Below are positions 23,704 through 35,266 of a DNA stretch of 64,000 bases, in pieces (within the stretch, counting starts at the first letter, position 1; every line of letters begins with the position of its first letter). Under the pieces are notes generated by a model. That model was not told the DNA's origin. It made no database searches and worked only from the letters and a program-made list of their open reading frames with translations. This DNA comes from Prillingera fragicola (Eukaryota > Basidiomycota > Tremellomycetes > Trichosporonales > Trichosporonaceae), in assembly GCA_002335605.1 (NCBI GenBank), contig BEDY01000011.1:248001-312000 (forward strand). The letters are read 5' to 3'. The position numbers were made by a program, and so were the translations under genes.

Positions 23704-25527
23704 GATAAACACGGTCGCGCCGGAGAAACGAAACTGATGGGATGCTGGCCCAGATCAGGTCGCGTGCAGGGCGTTACAACTGGTGCTCTAACGACCGGTC
23801 AGCGTTGATGTTTCGCGCACAATCCGCTTCAGCAAGCACGTACGAAGTGTAACCCCTGGTAACAGTAATGCACAGCCAAGAGATGCCGACTTTATGTGTT
23901 GCAAGCGAGAGTGCAGCTGAAACGCGTCAGAAGGTGGCCGTCAAGAGACGGGACGCCTCACTTTCCTGGCACGCGTTTTTTGAGCGGTCGGAGGACACCA
24001 GGCTCGCGTCGTGTAGCCAGCGACGAAACAGATGACTTGGTGCAATGCAGCTCCAAGCGTACAAATGGTGATATAACCACAAGTTGAGTCCAGACCTAGA
24101 TCGGAGGGAGCGCGGTGTGAACGTGGAGACAAGTCGAAGAGATGTCCGCGCGCGTTGTCTGTGCGTCGGCAATTGGACAGGGGCAAAAATGAGAGCGTCT
24201 GCAGTGTGCAGTGACAGGCGAGTGCAGGTATAGCAAGCACAAGATGGTCAAAAGAGAGGTGATGAACAACGCGTCGGCGATATCGTAGTTGGAGGAGGGA
24301 GGAGCTCGAATATGCCGCAGAGGTGGCAAACGCGTGTTGGAGAGTGATCGCGGCGGTGACGGCGGAGACTGCTGCGAGGTGGCGACGAACAAGAAGAATG
24401 ACAAGTGTATGCCGACGAGGGAGAAATGGTGTTGCTAGGGGTGGTGTCTGAAGTGGTTTGTGTATGGAAATGACCAAGAGAGGAGAAGGTGGAGAAATGC
24501 CTGATGGGATCACTGGACAAAGAGAGTCGCGGTGCAGGATGGGTGTGCGCTCGACTGCAAAGCTCAGTCGCGCTCCAGGACGCTGTCGCTCGGAGGAAGA
24601 AACTGCTCCAGGGCAGGGGCACGGCGGCGGGGGGGGGGAAGGAGCTCGGGCGGGCCAGGGCTGAAAGGTTTCCGTGACGTGGGTCAAGTGGCACAGACGC
24701 GTTGAATTATTTCCCAAAGTGGACTGTCTTTCAGGGTCCGACACACTGGAAATCAGGGAAACACAGGTTCGCGTCAGTCGGACTTTGAGGGTCACTCGAT
24801 TTGTGGCACCTTAGCTGCACCACTAGTGGTCCCTTCAGGCCCTGCGTTGATGAAGGAACAAGGCTGCACATTGCCAGCTCGTCAGACTGTCTACCTCGCT
24901 CAGTCTCTCGTCTGCAGTGTTTCTGCGGCGGGGACAGCAGACCGCAGAGGAAAGGCGACCCGTCGTCCTGGTTGTGACGTAGTTACAGTCAATCTCCCCG
25001 GGCCTGCCTCCAGGTGCATTTTGAATCTCTCCTCGGCCACCTGTGCGCGGCCTTTTACAACCAGCCGCCGTCGCGGCAATGAAACCCATGGTGCGCCATG
25101 ACCTGGATGTAGCCATTAAATAGCGATCAACTGACTGTGGCGTAGAGTTAGCGCATATGCACGTACGACGCCAAAGCCACCGTCGCGTCAAAGAGGACCG
25201 ACCAGCCGCCGTTGTCAGCTTGTCAGCTTGTCAGACCAGGACGTGACAGTGCCTGCAGCTCCCAGATCCAAGACGCGTTCAGCTTCATTAACGGCCGTAG
25301 TACCGCGACCGCAGTGGCGTCATGGGTCATCAGAGATCAGAGAGCGGGGCCTCTGACTCACGTGCCGACCTATAGTCATCTACAAGCGCCGCATTCTACG
25401 ATGGGCAGCCTATTTCTTGTCTCTCAACGGACAGAACCGACTAAAGACTACCAACATCACGTTGGTGGAGGTGACCGCTCTTGCTTTCCAGACGGTGGAT
25501 TGCAATTGATCGTGGCCAGCGGCCACA
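23704..25527. promoter_or_regulatory. long upstream region of the forkhead gene
   Basis: 1.8 kb between the forkhead start (minus) and the VMA21 stop (minus). On the minus strand roughly 24050-24690 is strongly pyrimidine-rich, which creates open but Ser/Pro/Arg/Leu low-complexity frames with no conserved motif. A run of nine or ten G on the plus strand sits near 24631. A short TTGTCAGC repeat lies at 25212-25235. Most likely a long promoter and 5' leader; I see no separate gene. Confidence 0.5.
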
Positions 25528-25912
25528 TTATTGCACCTTCTTCTCGCTAACTTCTACTGGCGCGTCCTCCTCCGTGAATGCCAAATAGACGTACCCAGCC
25601 AAAACAATGTTGGCGGCAAGGACGGCACAAATAGCAGAGTAGGTCGGGTTGCCTGACGGTTAACACACGATTGAAACACATCGCCATAGCTCACCTTCCC
25701 AAATGAACTTGAGAGTAGCAAAGTACGTTCCAATCGGAACCACGGCCATGAGAATGGCAAAGATAATGAGCTTGGCAAGGACGCGCCTGCAGAGGTCAGC
25801 GTGGCTCAACTACAGTGCGGGGGTTGCAGGGCAATGTGGCCCCCTTGTAGGCTACTCACTGCTGAATGCCTTCGCCCTGAGGAGCGGCTGCCATCTTTCC
25901 AGTGCCTGGCAT
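25528..25912 (-). CDS. VMA21: V-ATPase assembly factor VMA21
   Basis: Small ER membrane chaperone needed to assemble the V0 sector of the vacuolar ATPase. Exons 25912-25860, 25786-25695 and 25652-25528 encode 89 residues. Two membrane segments are visible, LIIFAILMAVVPIGTYFATL and YSAICAVLAANIVLAGYVYL, separated by KFIWEGNPT. The protein ends in SEKKVQ, a dilysine KKxx ER-retrieval signal like that of yeast Vma21. Length and layout match the family. Start MPGTGKMAAAPQ is at 25912; a second in-frame Met lies six codons on. The first intron is 73 nt, longer than most here. Its start codon is 209 bp from that of SEA4. Confidence 0.93.
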
Positions 25913-26121
25913 TTTGGGTAACGTTGACGTTGCTTGTGGTGTCCGTGGGCAAAGAGTAGAAGTTCAGTGAAGAGGTGGCCAAAGAAGTGGTACAGGGTGG
26001 CAAAGGTCACGTGACAGCGGGTGCCTGGCCAAGTCCGTCTGAACTCGATGGGCACTGACGACCTTCAAGCCGTCATTATCAAGGCTTTCATCGCATCCAA
26101 GCACACTGACAACCAACTGCT
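25913..26121. promoter_or_regulatory. shared divergent promoter of VMA21 and SEA4
   Basis: Only 209 bp lie between the two start codons, so transcription of both genes must be driven from here. No core motif stands out by eye. Co-regulation is inference. Confidence 0.6.
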
Positions 26122-29100
26122 ATGTCTGACCCACGGCGGATAGTACTGGCCGACCCGCTGGCTAGGCCGCGCGGTCGCTCCCGGTTTGCAGTCGCCGGAC
26201 AAGGTGTACCCGGGGCTCCTGGCGACGTAAAGATGTTCGAATGGGATGGAGAGGTGAGTCTGAACTCCGAGCAGCTTGCTAATACTGCGCGCAGTGCGAG
26301 AGCGTTTCGATGGTAGGATTTCAGACGGATGTGGGAGGCATAGTCAAGGTACAAGCATCGAGGTTGGGCCTTTCTTGCTGATCTTTAAGGCTCTGGCTTG
26401 GTCTCCACACCCTGCTCAACGACATTTGCTCGCCCTCGGGTTGGGTACAGGCCGCACTACTCTGCTCCAACTCTCGCCATCGTCACTGAGCTTACCCCTG
26501 CGTGGTGGATCGGGCGTTCCGTCGGCTACTCTGAGCATCAAGCACTCTAGGGCTGTTACTTCGCTGGATTTCTCCCGTCAGGATCCAAACTTGCTCGCGG
26601 CTGGCTTTGAGCGCCATCGATCAGACCATTCGCTCCTTATTTGGGATGTGGCCGACGCAGTAGCTGCGTTTCCTCGTGATTCGGACGGTGATCAAACTTA
26701 CTCGCGTCCTGTCGAACGGCTCGAGGTCACCAATACTTTGGCCCGTGAGAGTCGAACACATGACGGCCAGGTTCGCCCCATCCAACAGTACTGCCCCTCC
26801 GAAGCTGTGCACTCGGTTGCATGGGTTCCGGGGAGTGCCAGTGAGCTTTATGCTAGTGCCATTAACAAGGTTGTGCGTCTGTACGATCTTCGCGCTCCTG
26901 CAGGTGGCACTTCGGCCCCACCTACAGCGAACCCCCTCAGTCAAGGAACAGGAGGGGCTAGTCAGTGGTCGACTCGGGCAGTGCACATGCTCACTCCCGA
27001 CCCTGAACGTCAGAATCGTCTTGCAAGTGTGGAGACAGTTCCCAATGGAAGCATCGTTCGACTCTGGGACCGCCGTAAGCTGGGCGTCGAACTCGCTGCT
27101 CTGGACGTGGTGGACGGCAGCGGAATAGTGGCGCTCGAATGGGCAAAGGATGGCAATGCGCTGGGCGTGGCGACGAAGGAGGGTGGAGTGAATATTTGGG
27201 ACATTGTGAGCGGGCCTCTCAAGGAAGATGACACGGACGAGTGGACCACCGTTGGCGGAATGAGGAATGGTGCGTTTTCCAGTCATGGCTGTGGCTGACA
27301 AACCTAGTCGTCAAGCTCAAGCAAAGCCATAGCTTGCAATCATTCGCCTTTATGCCTCCCTTGTCACCTGCGCGACGGGACATTGTGTTCATCACAAAGG
27401 ACGGGGCGGTGTCAGCTGGGCGGATCGATGCACCTGCAGTGGTGAGTAGATGAAAGTTGTGGTGCGCGTCATCGTGCTGACACTCGATTGCAGCTGGCAG
27501 CAAGTTCTCGTGGAGAACTGGCATATGCTGCGTCATCCCTTTCTGTCATTGACCCCGAGCTGCCGCCAGCGCGAACTCGTGCATCAACGCGACCCACGTC
27601 GCCGAGCCACGATCATCACCGTGATTCAAGGCGGGAATCGCGGACCGATGATCTTCGCCGAAACCGCTTTCAGCTCGCGCCTGAGCGTGTTAACGCGCTT
27701 TTACGAGCAGAACATGAGCAGGGAATGTATCGCTCTGCATCTCCAGGGCACAGCCGTAATGGATCGCGACGCGACCTCCCCACCCTCTTTGACGAGCCCG
27801 AGGAGGAAGAAATGGGCGACTTTGACTGGGGAGATTTGGCCGATAACGTCGAGGGGTTCAGACGCCATTTCCGACACGACGCTGCATTTATCATGCGCCG
27901 ACGAGCCGAGGAAGGTTACGGCCTGGACAATGTAAGGACGCGGTCGAGAGCCGTAGCTGACGGTAGCGTCTGTTGAACGCTGCGATTGCAACGCGCTTCC
28001 CTGGAGCGGACCGCATTGCCGGCACCTGGGAGTTTGTTCATCGTGAGTTGCGAGGATCCAATGGTTGCTAACGACAGACTTGCTGGAGTGCACAGCACCA
28101 GGCCAGTCTGTACATAATGGTTACGACTTGACGTATCAAGGCCTGTGGCCTGTGTGGACTGGAAGGCTAGGAGCAGACGGTCGTTTGAACCAGGCCGGAT
28201 CGCCAACTTCGGGGGCCGCTAGCCTCCTGGGCTCGCTGACAATCTCTCGCGACGGCAGTGGCAGCGGTGCCAGTACCCCTCGCCATCGTGCATCCGAGAG
28301 CCACGACCCCCAGTACAACTCGGCCGTTGCACATCTCAACAGTGTGCGATCCGACAACGGAGGCACCGCTGCTCCCGGGAGTCATCGTCTTCCGCACACT
28401 GATCGAGCTCCACAGCGCCGCATGATGCTGGCTGTGTGTGGCGAGAACAGTCTCTACGACACAATGGCCGAGGTCCGCCGACTCACCGACGACGACCAGC
28501 GTACGAAGGCTGCGTGCTGGGCATTCTTTGCTGGAGAAGAAGGACCTGCCGTCACGATTCTCATGCGCTCGGATGAGGAAAAGCATCGACTCATGGCCGC
28601 GACGATCGCTGGCTTCATGACTCAGTCGCACGCGGAGCGAGGCTCGATCTTCTGGCAAGAACACTGGCGGAGCATGGTGGACAAGGTAGACGACCCCTAC
28701 ATCCGTGCAGTGCTAGCCCGGATTGCTGGCGAGAGTTGGGACGCCATCCTGTACGACGAGAGCTTGCCTCTGCTCGATCGAGTTGCTATTGCGGTGTGCA
28801 ACCTGTCCGACAAGGACGTAGGTCCTCAAACGTTTGACTGGTGCTGACGCTTTAGCTTACTGCATTCCTCCGCAACCGCCTGAACCGCTGCGTCCAGCTT
28901 GGTGCTCTCCCCGGGCTTGCCTTAACAGGCTTTACTCCAGACGGCCTTCTCCTTTTGCAACGCTTTGTCGATCGTACCGGAGACATCCAAACCGCCACCC
29001 TCCTCTCGTCCTACTTCCGCCGTGCACACCTGTTGCCGTCAGAAGTCTCCACCGTTGAGCGCTGGGTGTCGTCTTACCGCGACCTTCTCGACTCGTGGCT

Positions 29101-29585
29101 AGCGTGGGTTCCGCGCTGTGCCTTTGACGTCAAGTTGGTAGAGGAGCGCAGGAGGATGGGCGACAAGGTCTCGGACGGGGTGCAGACAGTCGTTGTCTGT
29201 CCGGTGTGCAACAACCAACTCACCAAGCAGACAGAAGAGTTGCTGACGCGTAAAAACGCTCTCCGCACTACTATACGGCTTCCCACAGTCAGGGTGAGTC
29301 TGAATCTCTCGGCAACGGTGCTGACAGCAGACCATCGCGTGCATGTACTGCCAGAACGCTCTACCCCGCTGCTGTGTGTGCTTGCAGCACGTCCGACCCG
29401 TAGACCGAAAGGCAGAGTCGCTCGGCCACGACACGATGGACGACGCCTACGTCTCGTGCCAGACATGTCGGCACGGTGGGCACGCGGGTCACATTCTTGG
29501 ATGGTTTGAAGGCGGTCTCGACGGCGAGCCGGCGCATGAGGTCTGCCCCGTTGCTGGCTGCAACTGTCACTGCGCGAGCTTGTAG
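26122..29585 (+). CDS. SEA4: SEA4/MIOS, SEACAT (GATOR2) subunit
   Basis: Subunit of the vacuole-associated SEA complex that relays amino-acid status to TORC1. Nine exons (26122-26253, 26295-26348, 26390-27269, 27308-27441, 27494-27931, 27967-28042, 28078-28817, 28856-29293, 29331-29585) encode 1048 residues. The N-terminal WD40 propeller (about 1-370) includes NKVVRLYDLRAP, GSIVRLWDRRKLG and GGVNIWDIV. A helical solenoid follows (about 450-900). The C-terminal zinc region has paired cysteines: CPVCNNQL, CMYCQNALPRCCVCLQHV, CQTCRHGGHAGHILGWF and CPVAGCNCHC, the order found in MIOS. A low-complexity insert with HDHHRDSRR separates propeller and solenoid. It converges on PCH2. Confidence 0.93.
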
Positions 29586-29704
29586 ATCTTCGGTCATCTT
29601 TATTTGTACGAGAGGAAATGGGGATGGAAATGCATGTATGAGAGACATATATGTAGATGAGGGTGCAGCTGGTGTATGAAGCGACTGATGATGATGCTAT
29701 GGGA

Positions 29705-31722
29705 CTACTTTGGCGCGCTGGCACGCTTACCCTCGGCAGAGTCGATCTTCTCGCGTGCTCCCCGTTCGTCCTGCACTGCGCGCTCAAGGGCCTCGACCCA
29801 CTTTTCCATCCGTGCGGCGCCGCAGGTGCGCGATCGGGCGAGGTAGCGGGCATGAGCGACGAGGGGCACTTTACGCAGGAAACGGCCGCTGAGCTCGAGG
29901 TCGCGGCACGTCCTTGCGAGAGCTGCAAGGCGGACCGAAGCCTGGCGTGCGCGTTCGTCGCGTTTCTTCTCCCGCGGCTGTTCGCCGGTCTTGGAGAGCT
30001 CGTCCCACGTCAGCAGCCTTTCTGAGCCAGTCGCGAGTCCCGAGCGAGAGAGCTCGGAGAGACACGAGGAGAGGATCCAGTAGATTGCCTGAGGGGGAGG
30101 GAGGCCAATGTATTCTTTGATGTCTGCGCGGTCGACGAATGCTGGGTCTGAAGAGTCAGTGTTGCCCTCTTCGCTCCGGCATACCAATAGAGCCTGCGAG
30201 ATTGGATGTGGTAAGCACGAGCACATTGTTGTGACGCTTGAGCTTGTCCAGCTGTGTGAGCAGGGCATTGACCACCTGGCGTGTCAGCTCAGAAATTGCG
30301 AATCAGACGTACACGCAAAGCGTCGGACGGCTCCGAACCAGACATTGCCCCAGCGCGAGCAGCTGTCAATGACTCAACCTCGTCTGTAGATTAGCGAGAC
30401 ACTCCTCGATGACACGCACCGATCATGACAACGACAAAGCAGCCCTCGTCTGCGGCCATCTCGTTAATCGTGTCGAACAGCTTCTGCACGAGCTTTCCAC
30501 TCTCGCTAAACCACTTTGAGAAAAGTGAGTGAGAGTTGATCTCCACGAGCCTTCCGTATTCATATCTGCCAGTCAGCGCCAGCTCGCGCATATGTACTCA
30601 CGTATCTGACAAGCGAACGGCGAGCTTGTGAGCCAGTGCGCGGCAGAGGGAAGTCTTTCCGGTGCCCGGGGGGCCGTGGAGGAGGACAAGTCTGCAAAGG
30701 TAAATTCTGTCGTTTGGACAACGCACTCACCGATTCCAAGAAATGACGTTCATATCGATTTCACTTTCTGAGAACAACATGGCCGAGGAAATATATCTCA
30801 GGAGCCGGGGCTTGACATCGCTGTCGTATATCAAGCTGCGTGTCAGTATCGCACACAGATTGATACGCACTTTTCCCAAAGACCCTCAAGATCTGCCCCA
30901 GGAAGAGCATGAATTTTAGCAGCAGCAGTCCTGCTGTCCTCCTCATCGTCATCAAAGCCACCCTTGACCTCGTCATCGTAATCTGAGACGCGGTACACGT
31001 GGACCTCGAAGTTCGCGGTCCTGCCATCGACGCTGCTGGTGATGTCGTCTGTCATTAGCCACATCCATCAAGCGACGGCTCACCACTTGCTGGCAGGAAG
31101 ACACGGTCTACTGTCCGGGCCAAAAAGGATATGTCGCCCCAGACCTCCTCCGGGATTTCCTCGCCTATGGGAAGCGAGCTTGAGGCGTAGGCTTCCTGCA
31201 ATGTTACGCGCACATTGTCGGCAATGACAGATCCAACGACGGCAGAATTGTCCTTTTGGCGGACCTCGACTGCAGGCATAAGGATAATGAACCAATGCAA
31301 GAAAGCAATGCCAGCTCGGCTGGTTGATTAAATTGCTGCACTCACCATGCACCACCGGGGCATCCAAGAGGTCGTCGCTCTCCGAGTCGTATTCGTCGTC
31401 GCTCTCATCGTCTATCAATGAGTGACCCTCGGCAGTCTCATCCGTGTCGATGAGGGGCAAGCTCCCTAAAGCCATCAGCACTCTTCTTCCATGCTTTGAA
31501 CACCAACCATTGGCGACAGGGGTCAGCCTCATGTCAACATCATCTACAAAGTCAGCTCGGCGCCAAGAAACTCGGTAACAACAACACACATTCAGATGAC
31601 GCTTTTGAGGGCGAAGCAGCAAGCAACGAGGACGAGGACGACTTGCTAGCCGATATCCCATTCGCACGGCCTTTGCTAGAGAGCGGTGGTGGAGGTGCCT
31701 GCAGAACGCGTGCGGGCATCAT
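29705..31722 (-). CDS. PCH2: PCH2/TRIP13 AAA+ ATPase
   Basis: AAA+ remodeller of HORMA-domain proteins acting in the meiotic and spindle checkpoints. Eleven exons (31722-31590, 31543-31508, 31465-31346, 31269-31084, 31048-30871, 30835-30731, 30691-30602, 30565-30420, 30383-30313, 30275-30185, 30147-29705) encode 532 residues. Walker A is [15 protein letters not shown] (about residues 258-272) and Walker B ends in [10 protein letters not shown] (about 332). The family block [17 protein letters not shown] and sensor region [25 protein letters not shown] are intact. The N-terminus carries an acidic insert of about 25 residues. Two adjacent ATGs (31722, 31719) are possible starts. Human TRIP13 has 432 residues, so the N-terminal tail is long. 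Confidence 0.94.
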
Positions 31723-32291
31723 GTAGGTGTGGAGGGTTCAAAGTGGAGAAGGCAAAACAAATCAACAACAGCTCCCAGAAGCCCCGCAACAGCGACGGGG
31801 TCAAATCGTTCCGACAGTCTGGCGAACGGAACCAAACAAGTGATACACGTGATTCTAGGCACGACAATCCGGGCGGGGTGTGTGTGATGCGCGGAGATTG
31901 TGTGGCATCGGGGAGGATGGAGAAGGTGCTGTAGCCTTCTCACTGGACCGTGCATACTTGTGATTGATGCACTGTTGTATTCTACACGGATTGTCCATTG
32001 GTAAGATTTGAGAGGAAGCTCAATGTGGACCGGGGCCGGACACATTTGGGGTGAAGCGGAGTGGGGTGGCAGGGGTCAAATATGGCGATTAGGGGAAATG
32101 ACGTCTTCGGAACTGGGTGGGAAGGGGCCATCTCCACCCGGCCACTGCGACGACGACCACTGCTGCCGTTTGAGATTTGGCCCAGACTACTTGGAATAAT
32201 CTCTCGTCATCAGCATCTATATATTACACAAGACTCGTCTCTCGTCTCTTCACGCACCCCACCACATCCACTACTGAACAAATCACACACA
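31723..32291. promoter_or_regulatory. divergent promoter of PCH2 and the rhodanese gene
   Basis: 569 bp between starts. A TATA-like tatatatt lies at 32218-32225, about 67 bp before the rhodanese ATG, followed by a C/A-rich leader. No coding or RNA feature is seen. Confidence 0.5.
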
Positions 32292-33017
32292 ATGGCCGCC
32301 CTCCGCACCGCCCTCCGCCGCTCAGCCCTCCGCGAGGCTACCACTGCCACGCGCATTGTCGCTGCCGCCCCCCGCATGGCTCGCATCGCTCTCCCAGCTG
32401 CCAACTCCACCCCCAGCTTTGCCATCCGCAGCTTCACCTCGACCCCCAGCAACCTCAAGGCCAAGCGCAACGAGTGGGCCTCCAACCCCGTCATTGGCTA
32501 CGAGGAGATCAAGGCTCTTGCCAGGCAGCCTACTGACGTGAGTAAAGTCTCGGTGTGCTGCCAGCAGGGCATGTCGACCTGCTGCACACTCACATGGAAC
32601 GGTCCATGGTGAATCGGCGGGAATACTGACACCGCCTTACAGAAGACCCTCCTCGTTGACGTTCGTGACGAGGACGAGACCTGCAACGGCACCATCCCCT
32701 CGGCCGTGGTCCTCCCCCTTCCCCGTCTCAAGGAGGCCCTTTCGGAGGGCTTCAACCCCGGCTCGTTCCAGAAGGTGAGAAGCCAGCGTGCTAGTAAACC
32801 ATACCGGCACACGGGAGCAGCCAGGTCAAGTACTAACTGCAAACAGGAGTTTGGCTTCTCCAAGCCCACCTACGACCAGAACCTCGTCTTCTACTGCCTG
32901 ACCGACGTCCGCTCGCAGGAGGCTTGCGAGCAGGCAAACGCCGCTGGCTACCCCAACACCCGCTACTACCAGGGTGGATGGGAGAACTGGGTCGAGCACA
33001 AGCAGGGCAAGGAGTAG
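32292..33017 (+). CDS. mitochondrial rhodanese-domain sulfurtransferase
   Basis: Exons 32292-32537, 32643-32774 and 32847-33017 encode 182 residues. The first about 55 residues are Arg/Ala/Ser-rich with almost no acidic residues, a typical mitochondrial presequence ending near RSFTSTP. A single rhodanese domain follows: LLVDVRDEDETCNGTIPSA, then FYCLTDVRSQEACEQA with the catalytic cysteine and conserved RS, and NTRYYQGGWENW. This matches the RDL1/RDL2-type thiosulfate sulfurtransferases. Both introns (105 and 72 nt) are longer than usual here; the second has a TACTAAC branch site. Confidence 0.9.
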
Positions 33018-33304
33018 ATTGATCGAGCGGTATGTAGGCGAGCAAATGGGAAACCCAAAAAAAGCCCCCATTCTCGGTGGACTATCCGACGATGTATCCC
33101 AATTGAATTATGGCTGCGCTGGGCAGGTAAGACCGCTGCTGCATACACGCCTGGCATGTCGTTGCGGACCCTCTTGCCACTAGCTATACAATGTCTACAG
33201 GGCCGACAAGAGAATGTTGGAGGGGAAAGGACCAGTCGAGCTCGGTGATTAACGCGAAAAAGAAGGGAATTTGGAACACAGCCATAATCACGTCGGCGAC
33301 ACAC

Positions 33305-34517
33305 TCAGCAGCTGCAGCCGTAGTTCTGCGAGTTATCCGAATCAATCCTGATGGGGTCGGGGTAGTCCTGGTACCTGGGCTGGTTAGCTTGAGCTCACAA
33401 AAAGATACTCACAGCTCGGTCTCGGCCTCCTGCGCGAGAGCGTTCTTTGCAATGGTCTGGAAAGCCTGTTCGACGTTGATGGCCTCCTTGGCCGACGTCT
33501 CAAAGTAGGGAATGTTACCCTTGGCCTGGCACCATGTCATTGCCCGCTTTTGCGACACCTATTTACCGTCAGTGTTGAAGCTCGCGAAGCTAGGCGATAC
33601 GACTCACCATACGCTTGGACTCCTCCATGTCAATCTTGTTTCCCAGGACCACAAAGGGGAAGTTCTCGGGGTCGTGGGGTGATGCCTGGATGGCGTTAGC
33701 CAGAGATCACACGACAAATGTGGTCGACTGTCTGAACCTACCTGAACAAGGAACTCGTCCCTCCATCCGTCCAGGGCCTCGAAGGACTTGCTCGAGTTGA
33801 CGTCGTAAACAAGCACGCAGCAGTCGGCACCGCGGTAAAATGCGACACCGAGAGACTGGAAACGCTCCTGTCCTGCGGTATCCCAGAGCTGCATGGTGAC
33901 AACACGGTCATCGACGACAAGCTCGCGGGTCAGGAAGTCGGCGCCTTGGTGGTCAGTTCCAGCGACGGTTATACGACCAAGACTGCAGTGCAGCCTTGGA
34001 GAACAACTCACCAATAGTCGCCTTGTACTGGTTCGAGAAGCGCTTGTTGACATATTGGTTCATGAGCGACGTCTTACCGACACTGAAATTCAAATCAGAC
34101 CATCGCAGGTGATAGGAGTGTTGCATGGGCAGTGCACATGTGTCGAAAGGAGAGAAGAACGTCAGCATTGTGGTTTGGTTTTTTCCCAACAGCCTGCAAT
34201 ATCGAGACGTCCTCAAACATGGAGGAACCACTGTGACAGTAACGTCGCAAGCGTCACTCATGGGCAGATCGGCACAACACGCCCGCCAGCCGTTGAATGT
34301 CCACACCGTCGCTGTCAGCACTCACCCAGAGTCGCCAAGGATGATGACCTGAAAGGAAAACGTCAGCTCTATTATCACAGCACCACGCAGCGGGGCCACG
34401 CATCGGAAGGGGTGGGTAAAAGGTCGAGCTGCAAAGGCGACCCGGATAACAGGGCAGAGCATGTGGAGTGGGACGTGTCCTCACCTTCAGAAGAACCTTT
34501 TTCCGAGCGGCCGACAT
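33305..34517 (-). CDS. YPT7: Rab7-type small GTPase YPT7
   Basis: Late endosome/vacuole fusion GTPase. Seven exons (34517-34485, 34348-34326, 34082-34012, 33944-33742, 33685-33608, 33558-33413, 33374-33305) encode 207 residues, matching Ypt7 (208). G-box motifs: GDSGVGKTS, switch [22 protein letters not shown] and ETSAKE. The C-terminus reads NYGCSC, a double-cysteine CxC geranylgeranylation site. The first two introns are 136 and 243 nt, far longer than the 35-50 nt usual in this window. It is divergent from the acyltransferase gene. Confidence 0.96.
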
Positions 34518-35266
34518 TGTAGAGTAGTGTGAGACTGATCTAATGCGAGCAGCAAAGAATCTAGCGCGTAAGGGTGTGAGGTGATTGGGTTAAGTGAAGA
34601 CGAGTGCAAAGGAATGAAGTGGTGGTGATTGAATCGGTGGTGGTGGCGGGGGGGTCAGAGCAGCCCGAGTGAGGGTGACGCACATGTCCCAATGAGGTAA
34701 CAGGGGAGCAGTTTACGTAATATTTTATCTTCCATTGTTGTCACCGACTATCTGTTGAGTGCGGGTGCATAGTGCTCTGCATATCGCTCTGGATGTCTAT
34801 GATCTTAAGCGCGTGCTGCTCTGCGTTTCCACAGCCCTCAACACCAGTCTACTCGGGAGCAAGGTAATAAGCTGTCATGTACAGGCTGGATTGAAATACG
34901 TGGCGTGGCTGCACCTGGCCCAACTGGGCGACCATGGTACCATGGTGCCGCCGCTGGGTAGGACTGCCCGACAAAGTTTACCACACCAAAGTTGGCTACA
35001 GGACAGATACGACTGCAGACCCCCAGAGATGCAAGAACGGGCGTGTATTCCCTCACTACCACCCTGTTAAGAACACCATGTTAAGAAGTTATCAATGCCT
35101 GACACTGTGCGGATCCGTAAAGTGTGACCGGACAGTCAAGTACTTCCGGATCCGAAATACGTCAACGGCAACTAAACTCGACCGGAACCCAGATTGCTTG
35201 GCTGGTGGTACATACCTATACAAGTCACGTCGAGCTCACCTTTGCACTCCTACCGCATCAACAACC
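34518..35266. promoter_or_regulatory. divergent intergenic region, YPT7 / acyltransferase
   Basis: 749 bp between the two starts; no gene or RNA recognised. It contains a short G run near 34648 and presumably both promoters. Confidence 0.45.

Noticed and set aside
23941..24795. A 284-codon minus-strand open frame upstream of the forkhead gene
   Set aside because: It is low-complexity Ser/Pro/Leu/Arg sequence arising from pyrimidine-rich DNA, with two other overlapping frames equally open.
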